DNA of 64,000 nt, from positions 13,520,182 through 13,584,181 of the forward strand of contig OX419345.1 in the NCBI GenBank assembly GCA_948470475.1, given 5' to 3'. Source of the DNA: Galaxea fascicularis. Lineage: Eukaryota > Cnidaria > Anthozoa > Scleractinia > Euphylliidae. The translations under genes were made by a program, and so were the position numbers. The notes beneath the pieces were generated by a model, which was not told the origin of the DNA, made no database searches, and worked only from the letters and a program-made list of their open reading frames with translations. Each line of letters opens with the position of its first letter. Positions within the stretch are counted from its first letter, which is position 1. Positions 36,683-49,883 of the stretch are shown here, one piece after another.

Positions 36683-37258
36683 TTGGCCATTCCGGAGTTG
36701 CGAAGGGAACTGGGGCGTGTTTCAAATTTGAAGTAATCGATAAATTGACACCACCACATGAAAGATACCGTCGAGTTTGGTCGTTTGACCAAGTTTGATT
36801 CTTTTAGGTTGAACAGAGACCAAGATTTGGACTTAAAAACATCGTTCAAAATTCATACAAATGTCTCTAAATTTGTGACAGCGTCCCTTAAAACCATACA
36901 AACTCTGTATTTTTTTACGATTTCTGTGATATTCTTAAAAATTGGCAAACACATTGGTTTTCACCTCAGTTATTTCCAAATAGTAGGTGGATGACGGGAT
37001 TTTACTCTTGTCAGAAAACTAAATAATATTCTTAAGAGTTTATATGGTTTGGGGGGACGCAGCCTCAAAATTAGAGACGTTTGTACGGATTTTGAATGAT
37101 GTTTTAAAGTCCGTATCTTGGTCTCTGTTCAACCTAAAAGAATCAAACTTGGTCAAACGATCAAACTCCACGGTAACTTTCATTTGATGGTGTCAATTTA
37201 TCGTTTACTTAAAGATTGAAACTCGTCCTAGTTCCCTGCGCAACTCCGGAATGGCCAA
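36683..37258. mobile_element. Long foldback element with TA flanks
   Basis: Two arms of about 200 bp are inverted relative to each other. The left starts TTGGCCATTCCGGAGTTGCG and the right ends in its complement, around a loop of about 140 bp. TA is present on both sides (36681-36682 and 37259-37260), fitting a TA-targeting DNA transposon. A half copy lies at 13243-13440. Confidence 0.8.
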
Positions 37259-37480
37259 TACGTTAACGCGATTTACATCTCAGTTATATTCTGTGGAAAT
37301 AGTCGTTATGTATTCTGTAAATTATTCTGCGAGATCGAACAAACCATCCTCTGATGCTTATAGTCCATAAGGCTGTAGGCCGAATCGGTTAGCTGAAATC
37401 TGGGTGGGGGTAAATTGAGCGAGATTGAGCAGGATAACTGTTTTATTATTTACGCTTTTCTTTAAATAGAAACTTCTACA

Positions 37481-37640
37481 ATAGACCAATTTCGATATAT
37501 TAACTTAAAACAATAAACATGACTTCGAGGCTCCGGGGACTAATTATAAGATGAGGATTTGTATGAGTTTTTTACCCAGAGCCTCGAGGTAATGTCTTTT
37601 GTGAAAGAGTGAATTTTAATATATCGAAATTTGGCTATTA
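37481..37640. mobile_element. Small MITE-like foldback
   Basis: ATAGACCAATTTCGATATAT at the left and ATATATCGAAATTTGGCTAT at the right are inverted repeats around about 110 bp. It is non-coding. Confidence 0.65.
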
Positions 37641-38212
37641 ACATAACATTTTAATCCAAGCATATTAACAAATACTTTACAAGACTTCACTCGTAGACGT
37701 CACAGCTTCACTTTGATCAGATATCGTACAAACCTTTGCAATGAAAATTACGATTAAACAACAACAACTTTAACAACAACAACAACTTTATTGACCCTTA
37801 TACTTAAGAACATTGAATTTTACATGAAATAAAAACTAAAACTAAAAGGGTCTTGGCTTCCTAAAATAACTAGAACGTTAACAAGGTTAGGAAGAAATAT
37901 TACTTGGTAACTGAAAAGTTCATTGATCTTATTCCGGTAAGTGCAGTGTCTAAATCTTGATAACTTTTTCCGGCAAGATGAATGTAGTAGGTGAGGAAGC
38001 AGGTAAAATCTTTATACGTAGTGGGTGTTGGCTTACGTAACAAGCGGCCATATTGGTTTATTGAAACAAAACAAAGATATAAAATAAAAATAGAGATCCA
38101 TTCCCAGAAGATTGGTTTACTCCTCGAACATTCCTTTGTTTTGCTTCTTCAACATGGCCGCCCTGACATCAAGTGCACACGTGCTCTATTGAACGAAGTT
38201 TGTAATGACATA

Positions 38213-38756
38213 CAGTTGAACCTCCGGTCCACTGACGGCCACCTCTATACAACGGCCATTTATTTTTGTCCTAGTGGACGGTCCATAAATTCACTCTTAT
38301 TTTAACCTCTCTTCAACGCCTTCCTCTCCACAACGGCAACGGCGACTACTACAACTAACCTCTCCACAACGGCCAGTCAATCAACGACAGTGTATACAAA
38401 ATCCGGCCAATTTTATTGTAAAAGGTAATGTTGACTAGCGGAACAAACTCAGAAATGAGCTGCTCAGGGTACCTGATATAAGAGACGGAGATGTCAGTGA
38501 TGCGGAAGATAAAGCTGACGCAAACTTATGTACTTACTTTTACCTTCTTCTGAGCATTAATTTTTGGTTTCTGTTTTACTGATATGTATTTTGATTGTGT
38601 TATGTATTTATATGCTACAAATAAGCATCATTTAAAAAAGCGTCTCCCCCCAAAACAATGGTATCATATTACACCTTACCTTCTCATAACGGCCATCTCC
38701 CTACAACTTTCACTTTCCTCTGGCCCCAAGGTGGCCGTTATGGAGGGGTTCGACTG
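38213..38756. mobile_element. pogo/Tigger-like non-autonomous element
   Basis: The ends are CAGTTGAACCTC and GGGGTTCGACTG with TA on both sides (38211-38212, 38757-38758), typical of pogo/Tigger elements. The interior repeats AACGGCCA/CTCTCCACAACGGC phrases near both ends. A short stretch around 38440-38540 reads as an acidic peptide (VPDIRDGDVSDAEDKAD) and may be a relic of a transposase C-terminus. Confidence 0.7.
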
Positions 38757-38849
38757 TAAAGGCTAAGAAACCTATGGCTCTCAAAGCCAAGACGAACAAA
38801 TTATTACAATAGAACAAAATCTAACAAATTGCAACACTCTTTTTTTTTT

Positions 38850-39205
38850 TTTTAATAAGAACATCTAATTTTGGAGCTGAGGCTGAATATTCTCATTTTT
38901 GTTTTGCTATTTGTACCCGAAAACGTTGTTAAAGTGTTCTTACGTTACATGGTATAGTATTTTAATAAATCATTGCGGACCTGACCAGGAAACCGATCAA
39001 AGCCCATTGTTTGTTGCGATGTGTTATCATCAAGTTGCTTGTCACATGCTTGTGCGGCTTACTCTGTTGCCGCGACAAGATGTCGTGCCAACCAACTCTT
39101 GGTAAATGTGGCTCGGAGTTACTACTCATTTCAAAAAAACAAATGAGCAAAATAAAGACATTCTTAACTGACGGTCAGGCTGGATATGTTCTTAGCATGT
39201 TCTTC
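38850..39205 (+). repeat. Direct repeat, copy 1
   Basis: About 350 bp from CATCTAATTTTGGAGCTGAG to GGCTGGATATGTTCTTAGCA, closely matching 58785-59125 in the same orientation. It has no coding potential and no terminal inverted repeats. Confidence 0.8.
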
Positions 39206-39215
39206 AAAAAAGAGT

Positions 39216-42200
39216 TTAATAATTACAACTGACAGCCCACGTAATCTGATTGTAAAACGACTATGATATGACTGTTTTAGTGACACCCTTTGGAACAAAG
39301 TATCTCGCATTATATAAACTTACAATCACCAAATAAATTCTTTGAATTTCAGTCGAGAGCTTGGAGTGAAGTTGCCAGCTTTCTCGCTATTCAAGTCCGA
39401 CAAAACCATTACAAGCTGGAGCACAAACTGCATGGCAAACTCATGCATAGGCGAACGTCGTGTCACATGAAAAATATTGAGGACTTCCTGGCCATAGTTG
39501 GGTGTAGTGAAACAGCTTTTTAAAAATCCTGAATAACCGCTTTACTGTAGTTTGATCGTGTTTAGAAGAGTATGACTGAGGAAAGACTTGACGCTAAAAT
39601 GTACGCACTTTCGAATTCTAATGTTGTCATTAATGTGCATTAACATTCTGTCCGATTAGTTTGGCAATTTTCTCCAGTTTTCGTAATTTTAAAATGATGG
39701 CGTTATTTATTCGTTATTGTGCGACGATGTTTGCAGGACTCTGATACGTGGAGTCATCCAATACGATTTGTCAAGAACAGCGGTATAAGGTCCACTTGAG
39801 CTTCAGGAAGACTAGTTGTCACAGAACACTTGAAATAAATTTCTGTAGTGGGCGGCCTTATCACTCATTGTTAATTCTTTAGTGGATCGTGGAGGCGGGC
39901 TCTATAACTATCTTTTCAGAGTCGCCAGTTAAACCGACCCCACAAACATTGCTATCCTGTTTACGTGCGTTGGTAGTGAGTTTGTAGTAAATACGTCAGA
40001 AATTCACAAAGTAAAACGGCTGTATGCATTTTGTTTGGAAAAGCAAGTATTAAAGAAATTTTTCTATTTTTAGCCCATATGACTTTAGTTCTTCTAATGA
40101 GGAGGCCATGTGTTCGAATATTTCGTACGTAAGTACTTAGCACAAACCACACTTTGAACGTTTTACCTTTCGTAACTCGGGGGCTGCTTCGAATGTACCC
40201 GCGCAGTGTTGTTTTATCCGCCACGAAGATTATCTTTCGCATATGGCCTGGAGGGAAATTGACTTCCGTTAAAAGGGTATTTCTGGGATTATACGAAACG
40301 TTTCTGCAGAACGGTCGCAATTTAATTAAGAAGTAAATTTAAAAATACTGAATCCCACTTTAATTCATCGTGATTTTGAGAAGAGAAAATATGAAAGCAA
40401 AAAAGTGCTTTTCGAGTTGTGCTTTTGAAAAACAAAAACAAACAGCACATAAACTACATTAACATAGGTGATAGGAGTACTATCGTGTCAAGTGGAAGAG
40501 CCATCGCATATTTAAAAAACACTTCTCATTGGATGAGCCAACCGATTATTGCCATTTTCACCAGGCAGGTGTTAACGTCATGACTGAAAAGCATTATGCA
40601 GAATAACATACCATTTGAAATTCGGTGTAAATAATTTGACTTCTTATTACAAAGCTGGCATCACGAAGTATTGGACAGTTAGATGCGGTCTGCTTAAACT
40701 GAACCAGTCAATCGAGAAACTGTGAGATGGGCCTATATGCTAGTTCGGTATGTCAAACGTTTTTCTCGTTACAAAACTGTCACCTACGTATGAGTTATAG
40801 TGAACAGGGCGACCGTCAATCGCCACCATGTGCTTGACAGCGTGCAAAATACACAAACCTACTTTGCCTTTTTTTGACGACATTTGTCTTACTTTTGGAA
40901 TGAGGTGATGAAATCGATCCAACAAATCACTTATGACGAAGGTTAAGGCCACTAAAAGTAGAACATTTTGGCAAGAATATGACATGTCAGGACTGTTCTG
41001 TTTGCTATTACTCCGTAGGATGACCATCAAACGTGGTTCTCTTTTAATAGAGTAAGGCCTGGTTTGTACGAAAATACTGATGTTGAAAGAACAGTATATG
41101 TGAAACTGACATTAAGTTTATAGGAATACACGTTGAAAACTGATGTTACGAATATGATCAGATGCTTTCTGATCGGATTGCTGAGTGGTTAAACCATGGC
41201 GTGTGAAGTAATTAAATACTGAACAGTCACAAAAACTCCAGTCCACATATCAGTGTGGATTCCTCGTCGTCACTAAGTAATGTGTGACTTGGAAAAATCT
41301 ATTGCGACTTTTTTATTTTTTCCAGTGTTTCTCAATTTTTTGGCTATTTTTTTTGCGGGCTTTAATTGCAGTCAAGCTGTCGAAAATAATGAGCATTAAT
41401 AACATGCCATTCATTGGTCTATATGCAGCACACAGTTTTATTACATCAATTTTACCAGCAAAAATTGACAACCATTTGCAATCGCGTGAAAATCGACTAG
41501 CTTGAATCGTAACAATGGCCCTGTGGCATATCTGATACGTCTGGATAACAGCCCCGACTACATCGAAGGTGCAAATAAGTTATAAATCTCCATTTTAAAT
41601 ATTTCTTTTTACCATGCCCAACAGGGGTTACTAAACTTTCAACCAAATTTATTCTTCATGCCTTATTGAACTTTTGTTTGCAATGTTCTTTGAAAAAAAC
41701 GGGCACGTTTTCTGATCAATTGTAAAGAAATATAAGTTGATAAGTCAATATATGACGTAATAAAATAGATGTTAAATTTCAAATTTTCCCCTCCTTTAAA
41801 ACTCTGAAAGGCAATAGTCGTGAAAACAGATGGCTGCATTCGCTTTTAAATGAAGTCGACGAAGACAAAGAATAGTTATTTTAACATGTAATAACTGTAA
41901 AAAGAGAAGTATAGATATACACATATACTCCAGCAGGAATTCTCGAATTCATTGAATTTACAGCGGAGATCGAGAAAAAGAACAACATAGGTTTGTAAAA
42001 CGCCTCGACAAACGGTTTCTTCACTGCCGAAATATTCTATCAGGGACGGACGTTGTTAAGGGTAAGCATAAATTGACTACATGCTGGGAGCAGATTGAAA
42101 AGAGAACTAAAGCCAAAAGAAACTGGTTTAGTATATCGGTTCCTGATTTCAAGGTATCATATTTTGGTGGTGAAATCTAAAACCGGCATCAATGAGTTAT

Positions 42201-43034
42201 TCCCGAGACCATGGCGCCAGAAAAATGAATATATATCATCATAAACTGCTTCAGTTTCAAAAACGTTTTCACCCACGGAAATTGCAACGACAAAACGTTT
42301 TTGTTTGATTGCGTGTGAGCGCCTGCGCATAGCACGTCTGGCATTATTGGTTAATCATTGCTTCCGGCTTGAACTCTAAGCAAACATTTTGCCTTGTCCG
42401 TTTTTTATTTAAAATGCGAGGCATCCTTAAAGTTGTTTTTTTTTTCATGAGAAACAGTGCTGTTTGATGATAGAATGATTCGTAGCTAGCTTTAATCTCT
42501 GGTTTTGATAAAATGGCAAACTACATTGGCTTCAACGCAATCGAAGGAGACAGAATTGGATCCCTCTCCAGTGATCACTGCATGATTCTAAATTCAAATG
42601 AAGCTACGAAAACGCAAGGCGAAAGTTTGTTTCCAAATAATATCGCATACTTTTTGGCGATTGATTCTGCTGTTCCCTGCCATCGTCCGCTTTCGATTAG
42701 GTGAATATGACATATAATTAAGCACTGTACGCATGATGATAAAAACAAAACAAAACAAGAAGGTGGAGATGTATTTTGTTCACTGAACTCTAGTTATGTA
42801 AATTTACTTGAGATCTTATTTAACGAACAAAAACATAGGTGAAAAAGGCACAGAACATTTCAAAGAGCGAAACATGAGGCAGTCAAATATTACAGCTCAG
42901 TAAATCAAGATAGTTTTTTACCATGACATATTAAAAAAATATTGATGGAGGTGACCTAGTTTTAAGCCCGTGCTTTTGTTGCTCCCAAACAATAAGATAT
43001 GTCAACACCTAGTCTTCTTGTCGTCCTTGGCATC
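39216..43034. other. Intergenic, no gene recognised
   Basis: Only motif-free short ORFs. The frame 42513-42704 (MANYIGFNAIEG...) is open but unrecognised and has no splice partner that I could find. Confidence 0.45.
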
Positions 43035-43290
43035 TTGTACTAATTTCGATTCTTCAACAGCTCGACATCGCGTAAATTCAACAGCTGACAATTCCTCATC
43101 TCATGAAGTAAACATCTTAGCAAGTCGACATCTCAATAACCCAACCGCTAAATTATTGAGATGATCTCGATAAGTCGAACATCTCTTCGACGTGACATCT
43201 CATCAACATGACTGACATCTCAGTGGGTCACGATCTCGACACCTCAGATGACATTTCGATCATATGACATCTTCACAACTTAAGCTTGGT
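43035..43290 (+). repeat. Degenerate CTCGACATCT-type satellite-like repeat
   Basis: Many short variants of CGACATCTCA/AGTCGACATC/ATCTCATCAAC are arrayed with loose spacing. The same phrases resume at about 43750-43870, so one degenerate array appears to be split by about 450 bp of other sequence. Confidence 0.6.
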
Positions 43291-44435
43291 TTCCATATCA
43301 TCACTGTTTCCACATAATTGCAAGCGATTGCAAAGCATAGTCTTAGCATCGATATATAATTCGGCCGTCAGAGGAAATTAACAAACGTATGGTCTGTGCG
43401 CAATGCGCCTGCGCAGTTTCTCAGTAATTGAGTAATTGAACATCCTGCCGCCACAATCCAGGTGGTAGCAATACCGCTCTGTCTTTCACTTTTATCCCAA
43501 AAATTCTTACTGTTTTGGTTGTAGAGATACTCGTACAGAGCAACTGCTTCCATGAATTTATCGTTAACCATTCAAAACAAACATCAACATGTACACTCTT
43601 CAAACTGTATTCCATACATTTTCTATGGTATTGATGAGTACTTAGGTGCACTTCGGACTTACCTTCAAGAAGGTCGTAATTTCTCCTCTAAGTTGCTTAA
43701 CATATTAGGTAGGTTTTCGCGAATCCTGCGAATCCAGCCCAGGCCTCTGTCAACGTCTCGACATCTAAATAACTTTCTTCTCGTCAACTCAATATATCGC
43801 AAGAAGCAACATCTCAACAACTTGACATCTTGGCTGAAAATAACCTGAAAATGATCTCAACAAGTCGAATCACTTTCTTAACGGACAAATCACGCATCAC
43901 GCTTGACCTAACCTTACGGACTACCGCCAATTTTAACTGACACGTTACATTTTGCCGCAAACCCCCATAACTTACGTATAAACGTTGTTTAGCAACCACG
44001 GGTGCAGGCACGTGCATTGTTGCCCGACTTGTTTCGTCTTCTTAATGGCAAAAATTGGCTCGCGCTGTACACAGCATTTACCACCCCTGTTTCAGACCTA
44101 ACCTTCCTTTTACGCCACCCTCGTAATCCCTGTGCTACTTTGACTTCTATAGAAAAGACGCTGTCTGCTGTCTTGTTACACTGTCTCCTGTGCTTCAAGG
44201 GCTCGATACGATGCTATGCTAGTTCTCCCAATATAATTCAGTTACTTCCTCAGTATTCCGCGTTTTTATTATTGTTGTCGCTCATTGACGTCTATCGGAA
44301 ATGACTGGGGCCTGAGCAAGGCGATCAGAAAAAGGTTTATAAACCGTGGCTTGTTAAAGTGCAGTGTATATTCCGGCCATCACATTCTTCGTATTTTTTT
44401 TAGGACATGGATTCAAATAATGGATAAAAGCGAAG

Positions 44436-47400
44436 ATGGCTTCCTTGATTCATGTAGAGATTTTGATTCAATTTTGTCTTTTCCTTGGGTTCACATTTTC
44501 GAAAGGTAAGCTGATTAGTTATAATAATAGGCATTCTCCGTTTAGAAATAAGTGACTGCGAGCTGTGAACGATGAGTTTTTTTTCGATCCGGTATGTTTC
44601 ACTGATACAAACTGCAAATGTTGTTGAAGTTCTTCTTACTTGAGATCATTATATTATGTCTATCAAGGAATTCCTTTTTTCCATTTAACCTGTCGAAAAA
44701 TAAGGCGAAGGGCATGCATTCAAAAACGTAACATCAAGTTTTACCTAGACTAACTTGAAATCATAATCCGAATCTTATTCATTCAAATTTGAGTGACAAT
44801 ATTATTTATATCTTGCATACTCTCTTTATTCTTTTAGGAATGCTTGAAGATAGTCAGCTGACTTCTGAACAAAAGCTTCATAAAAGATTGTTCAACAGCA
44901 GCTATTACAGTGTGGACCTGTTACCTAGATACAACAACTCTGATTTAATCAACATTTCATTTGGATTTGAACTGGTCAAAATCGTAGAAGTGGTACGTGG
45001 TGAATTTCCATTGTTTAGTTTTCAGCGAGAGTGGACTTTTCGTTTTGAAAAGAAAACCTGACCGCAGCTTCCGTTTTCCCTCTCTTCAATTCCAGGCTTT
45101 AAGGCCCGTTCAAACGCTGTCAACATTGTTGCCAGCAACATCCAAAATTGTTAAGCCCAACATGTTGGGTTCAATAGACCGTTTTGAGAGTTTTTGGTGC
45201 TGTTGGCAGCTGAAACAAAAGCAGACACAACTGCCAACGACGTCCAACGATACCCTAGGTGGTGTCACCAAATGCACTCAAAATGTTGAGTTCGACTATG
45301 TTGGGAGCGTACGTACAAAACAGCCTTTACGAAACGGCGTCTCGAATTTCACCTCATCGTATTTATGTTGGATAAGTATAAGCCTCTGATTATTGTTTTC
45401 ACTGGAAGACGGAACTTGTCTAGGTTCTTTTAAGTCTATCCCGCTTTGGTCATGGGTGCACTTCAGGGACTCAAGAGAACACTTATGCTTTTGCGTTGAA
45501 CAGGTTTCCTAGAATGTGGATTGTACCCCATCCCCTTCTTCTGACTTGTAAAAACATATTTCTTTCACGAGCGCTATGTTATCGAGACATCTGAGTTAGT
45601 TATCACAACCGTTTATGACATTCTGCTATCTTACAGCCGGTTACGAATGTAGCAAGAGTTTCGAGAAGCCTTCCATCCCTAAAATACAGGTTTTATCAGG
45701 TAGATGAAAACAAGGAATTTTATTTGGGATTTCCTCTTTCCACAGAACGCCAAGGAACAATCCATAGAAGTGTATGGATGGGTTCATCAGGTGCGTTTTT
45801 TGTACCAAAGTCCAGTATCACATCTCTATATCTATGGAACGTAATCCCCAGTCAAACAATTGAACGAAACGTATTCTAGACTGTAGTACGCAAAGAGCTC
45901 TGCAGGGGACTCGACTGAAAGCAAATAAAAACTTATCTTTAAGCTATGTTCCTACTTATGTTCGCCGCATTTCAAGTTGTAAGACTTTTTTTTCATTCAT
46001 CGAGGACGCGCGTTGAGCCAAAGGGGTTTTTGCAATACAGGATAATTCAATCTCATCAGGTGCCACATTTATCTTGAGTTCGAAACGCTTTGAAAGTCGG
46101 AACGTTCTGTTCATGTACAGAACATTGCCAATGTAACATTATTTTTAATTTCACCAGAAATGGTTCAATCCGTTGTTGACCTGGAACGAAGCAGAGTTCG
46201 GTGGAATAGACGAACTTCACGTGGAGTCCAAGAGAGTCTGGGTTCCGGACATCCTTCTTTATAATAAGTGAGTTGTTGAAGAGAAAACAAAAATGGGCAG
46301 TTTTAAGCCCCATTTACACTACAGAAAAAAATGCCGGGGTCCGGACCCATTGAAAAGTGATCCGGACCAATTTTGTTTTAACCGTTTACACGGGAAGCAA
46401 TCAGGTTAGACTTATGATTGAAAAGAGCCCTAAGGCCTCGTAATTTGCACAATGTCTACACTGCTAATTTTCGGTGTCCGGGCCAGATTTTTATCTGAGC
46501 CTTCGGTATCTTTCTTTATATGGACTCATTGACAAGTGTTATCCGATAACCAAATGCTGGGGGGTCGTTCCGAAAAACAGCAGTTCATCCCAGGGAGGAG
46601 AGGGTACGACCGACGCGGAAGAGGATGAAGAGGGCAGAGCAGGGCAAATCTTAGTATGGCTTTATGCAATAGACGTGCATAAACGTTCATTTCCTCGTTA
46701 ATACACTAGAACGAGTAAGCACTTACCTAGTTTCCTCAACTGACGACCAATCTATGAGCTTTTACTCAGTATCTTAATGACTAAAATCGGAAATTTGATC
46801 TCTTCACAGCAATGACGACCAGCAACACTTTGCAGGTGGTAGGACTGGTTATCGCAGCGGCGTCGTTTTGTTTGCTAACGGGTCTTCCGTGTGGAACAAC
46901 CCGATGATGTTTACTAGTCTGTGCAGAATAAATGTGACGTACTTTCCATTCGATGTTCAGGAGTGCGAACTCAAGTTTGGCTCCTGGACCCACGATATTC
47001 GCACGCTAGACATCATTCCCATGAAAAAGTACAAATTTCCAACTAAGTTTCATCAAAAAAATGGCGAATGGGAGATTTACAAGGTGAAAATGAAGAGGAA
47101 TGAACGTAAGTACCAGTGCTGCCGGGATAAGTATGCCGACGTCACGGTTACCATAAGGATGGGGCGAGAAAGCGGGGATTACTTTATCAATTTAATCGTT
47201 CCATGCTGTTTGATATCTTCCATGATTTTCCTCGGATTCATCCTTCCCCCTGAGTCGGGCGAGCGGATCGGTCTGAGCATCACTGTGCTGTTAGCGATGA
47301 CCGTTTTTCAACAACTGACATCAGAAATTATGCCATCGTACGACTTTCCCATCCTAGGGCAATACTACTTTGCCATAATCCTTGAGATTGGAGCCTCTGT

Positions 47401-48028
47401 GGTGGTGACGACGATGATTTTGAATTTTTACCATCGCACAAATCGAAAAATGCCTCGCTGGATGAAAAGGTTACTAATAGATTGGTTAGCCTCCGTAGTG
47501 TTCCTGTCAGATACCCAGGAGAAACGAAAAATTCTACGTCGAAAAACAACCAGAAGAAGGAAGAATAGATACATTAACGATAACGGAGTGTCAAAGCCAG
47601 GAGACGAAGGCAAGGACCAGCACAACCAGGGATTTACAGTTACTTTCAGCGATCCTATCTACTCCTGTGGGTCTTCAGGTTCCGAAAACAAGGGAACGGA
47701 GATGGAGAACATTGGTTGCGCTAATAGGACTGCCTATGGCGTAAACAAGTACCCATTTAAACTTGGCCCTTCTGAACCTGTAGACGATCAAGCGAACGAA
47801 GAACCTCGCCCTTATAAAGATGATGGGGACAATTTGAGCGAGGATGAATTGGCAATCAGACACTGGGAATGGACCCTTGTCGCCAGGATTCTGGATCGTT
47901 TTTTCTTGGTTGTAGCCGTTGTTTGCGGCATAGTCACGGTTACGGCGATATTCCTTCGGGCGCCGAAGTTATGGGAAGATTTACGCCCGTTAACAGAGGA
48001 TAACCCTCAGTCAATGGTTGAAGCTTAG
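44436..48028 (+). CDS. Cys-loop receptor B, nicotinic acetylcholine receptor alpha-type subunit
   Basis: Ligand-gated cation channel subunit. Five exons: 44436-44505, 44838-44992, 45746-45790, 46158-46267 and 46810-48028, phases consistent, 532 aa. Exon 1 encodes the signal peptide MASLIHVEILIQFCLFLGFT; the ATG at 44436 was chosen because only this frame ends in phase 1 like the paralogues. Motifs: WVPDILLYN, Cys-loop CRINVTYFPFDVQEC (about 165-179), FGSWTHD, and KYQCCRDKY (adjacent Cys at about 230-231), so the complete alpha loop C is kept, including both Tyr. TM2 is GERIGLSITVLLAMTVFQQL with Glu at -1' and 20'. The cytoplasmic loop begins with a very basic stretch (KRKILRRKTTRRRK) and ends acidic before TM4. 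Exon 2 is 15 nt longer than in A and C. It is probably the best candidate in the cluster for agonist binding. Confidence 0.92.
45105..45300. repeat. Dispersed repeat in intron 2 of receptor B
   Basis: GCCCGTTCAAACGCTGTCAA is followed by CAACATTGTTGCCAGCAACA, a locally palindromic phrase. A related phrase (CAACATTGGCCAACAACGTTG) occurs at about 54585-54605 in an intron of receptor C. Probably one MITE family. Confidence 0.45.
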
Positions 48029-49224
48029 ATGCCATATAATTGCATACGCAATTGCTTGACTTTTTAGCTTCCGTCTATTCAGTTCGAGATTAATTTCAAA
48101 CTCAGAACGGACCCTAGCCTTGACGGACCACAAGAAAACTTTGAAACAATTTTGATGACACGCTCATTTGGTTTTCAGAAAGACACCGCAAATGTCTTTC
48201 AACTTGGAAGTTTTAAACTGTTCTTTCGGACCTACTACAAACAGATTAGTGGAGTTCATTTGTATAACTTCTGTGAAAATAGCATTTGTTTGTTACTCGA
48301 AGTGCTTCTTACAGAGTAAAACTGAATTTCGAGAGGCATTGCAATTATACCTTGTGACCCACATGTTAGGTTTTGTATGGGTATTTCTAATGCTCAACTG
48401 AACATTTTTATGGAATTTCTGCAGTAAAACATACATTAATCTAGTATGATTATTAAAATCTTTGGGAGTTGAAGCTAACCAGCTGTTGATAACCTGCTTC
48501 GGATGTCGTCTGCAATCGAAGGTTCTTGAGATATTACGTGAAATTTGCGCAAGCTGTAACTAAAGGAAACTATACGAAAGAAGCACGAGTTTGCCAAAAC
48601 AAGTACAATACCAATTTTCAGTAGAAAATTAGATCGCGGATAACTGTCTGTCACTTTCACAGACGCCAACTTGAATTTAAGTTGTCAAAAAGATTTGTCA
48701 AAAAGGCTTGATATAGACGCGCAAAGGTACCTTTATGCATTTTAGTTTCCAATTGTATCCACAGTTTTAAAACTGCAAGCTTCATGTTTTATCCAATAAT
48801 GGAGTAATATTTTAGGAGTATGAACTGATGAAACTAGTGAAAATGAAAAGTTCGAAAAATGGTATCTATTCTTGTGTGACACCAAACATGACTACAAATT
48901 AGAACCTTTTTCTTTAAAAATTCATGAACAGCAACGCGACTCGCCGAGATAGCCATTCACTCGAGGCCTCTGTTTTGGTCCAAAGTCTAACTATTCGTTT
49001 GCAGGCGTCCCTTCTCTATATATCACTGACCGACCTCCCACAAAAACGTGGACCGCTTCATTTGCCGGTAAGGTCCTTACGAACACTTAGCTTCTATATA
49101 GTTTTCTGTGTGAGCTCACAATCTTTCTCGTTATAAAACGCACTTCAGTACTACTCATTAACCTGGAAAATTGCTATTCGGTAAAATAGAATGCGACGAA
49201 GAATTTCGCTCGCTGCTCTTTTGT
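48029..49224. other. Receptor B 3' flank, no further gene seen
   Basis: Probable 3' UTR and spacer. A candidate ATTAAA polyadenylation hexamer is near 48452. No protein motifs were seen. Confidence 0.4.
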
Positions 49225-49393
49225 TAGCCTGCGTGACAGACGCCTTTTTTGGCTCTTGTTTCAGTTTTACAGAAATTTCAGTTCACGAGGGTTACTCGCT
49301 TTAGCTTTTATTTACTTGATGACCATAAACGTTTTCAAAATCTGGATTCAAAAACGAAACAAGAGCCGAAAAAGGCGTCTGTCACGCAGGCTA
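49225..49393. mobile_element. Foldback with 38-bp arms enclosing a copy of a nearby sequence
   Basis: The arms are 49225-49262 (TAGCCTGCGTGACAGACGCC...) and 49356-49393, inverted, matching at 37 of 38 positions. The loop begins exactly with an 88-bp sequence that recurs at 49796-49883. Confidence 0.85.
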
Positions 49394-49795
49394 CTCTTTT
49401 GTGGGATTGTCACAATCACACTGACTCAGTGATATGGCTATCCAAGGCGCGTTTTGGGTATCCCCGTACCCAAAACAAAAGATTAAAATTAGCACGCAAT
49501 GTGGACCTATGTTCTACCACAATCAGCCATTCCACCGTCCTGCCTTGAGTGGCGTGCACAACGTATGGTCTTCGTCTTTGTTAATTAGTGGCACCCAACT
49601 AGCGGACTAATGCACATCCTGCATTTTGATTGGGCCGCTCAAGGGCCGCGGGTCAATAACCCATTCGGCTTCGCCTCAAGGGCTATTAAGTAGCACATGT
49701 AGCACTATCATTTCCTGAAAAGCCGCTGGATATTATTGAGTAGAAACCTCTGAAAATTTTTTGTTTGCAATTATCCTAGAAATGTAAATTGGCAA

Positions 49796-49883
49796 AGTTT
49801 TACAGAAATTTCAGTTCACGAGGGTTACTCGCTTTAGCTTTTATTTACTTGATGACCATAAACGTTTTCAAAATCTGGATTCA
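49796..49883 (+). repeat. 88-bp exact duplicate of the foldback loop
   Basis: Identical over 88 bp to 49263-49350 in the same orientation. This copy has no inverted arms around it. Confidence 0.9.

Noticed and set aside
42513..42704. 63-codon plus-strand ORF (MANYIGFNAIEG...)
   Set aside because: No motif, no clear donor site with a matching downstream exon, and length within chance expectation.
44285..44509. 74-codon frame as the first exon of receptor B
   Set aside because: It ends in the wrong phase for exon 2. The overlapping frame from the ATG at 44436 gives a signal peptide and the correct phase.
49249..49548. 99-codon plus-strand ORF near receptor B
   Set aside because: It runs straight through the foldback arms and the duplicated 88-bp loop and has no domain or splice support.
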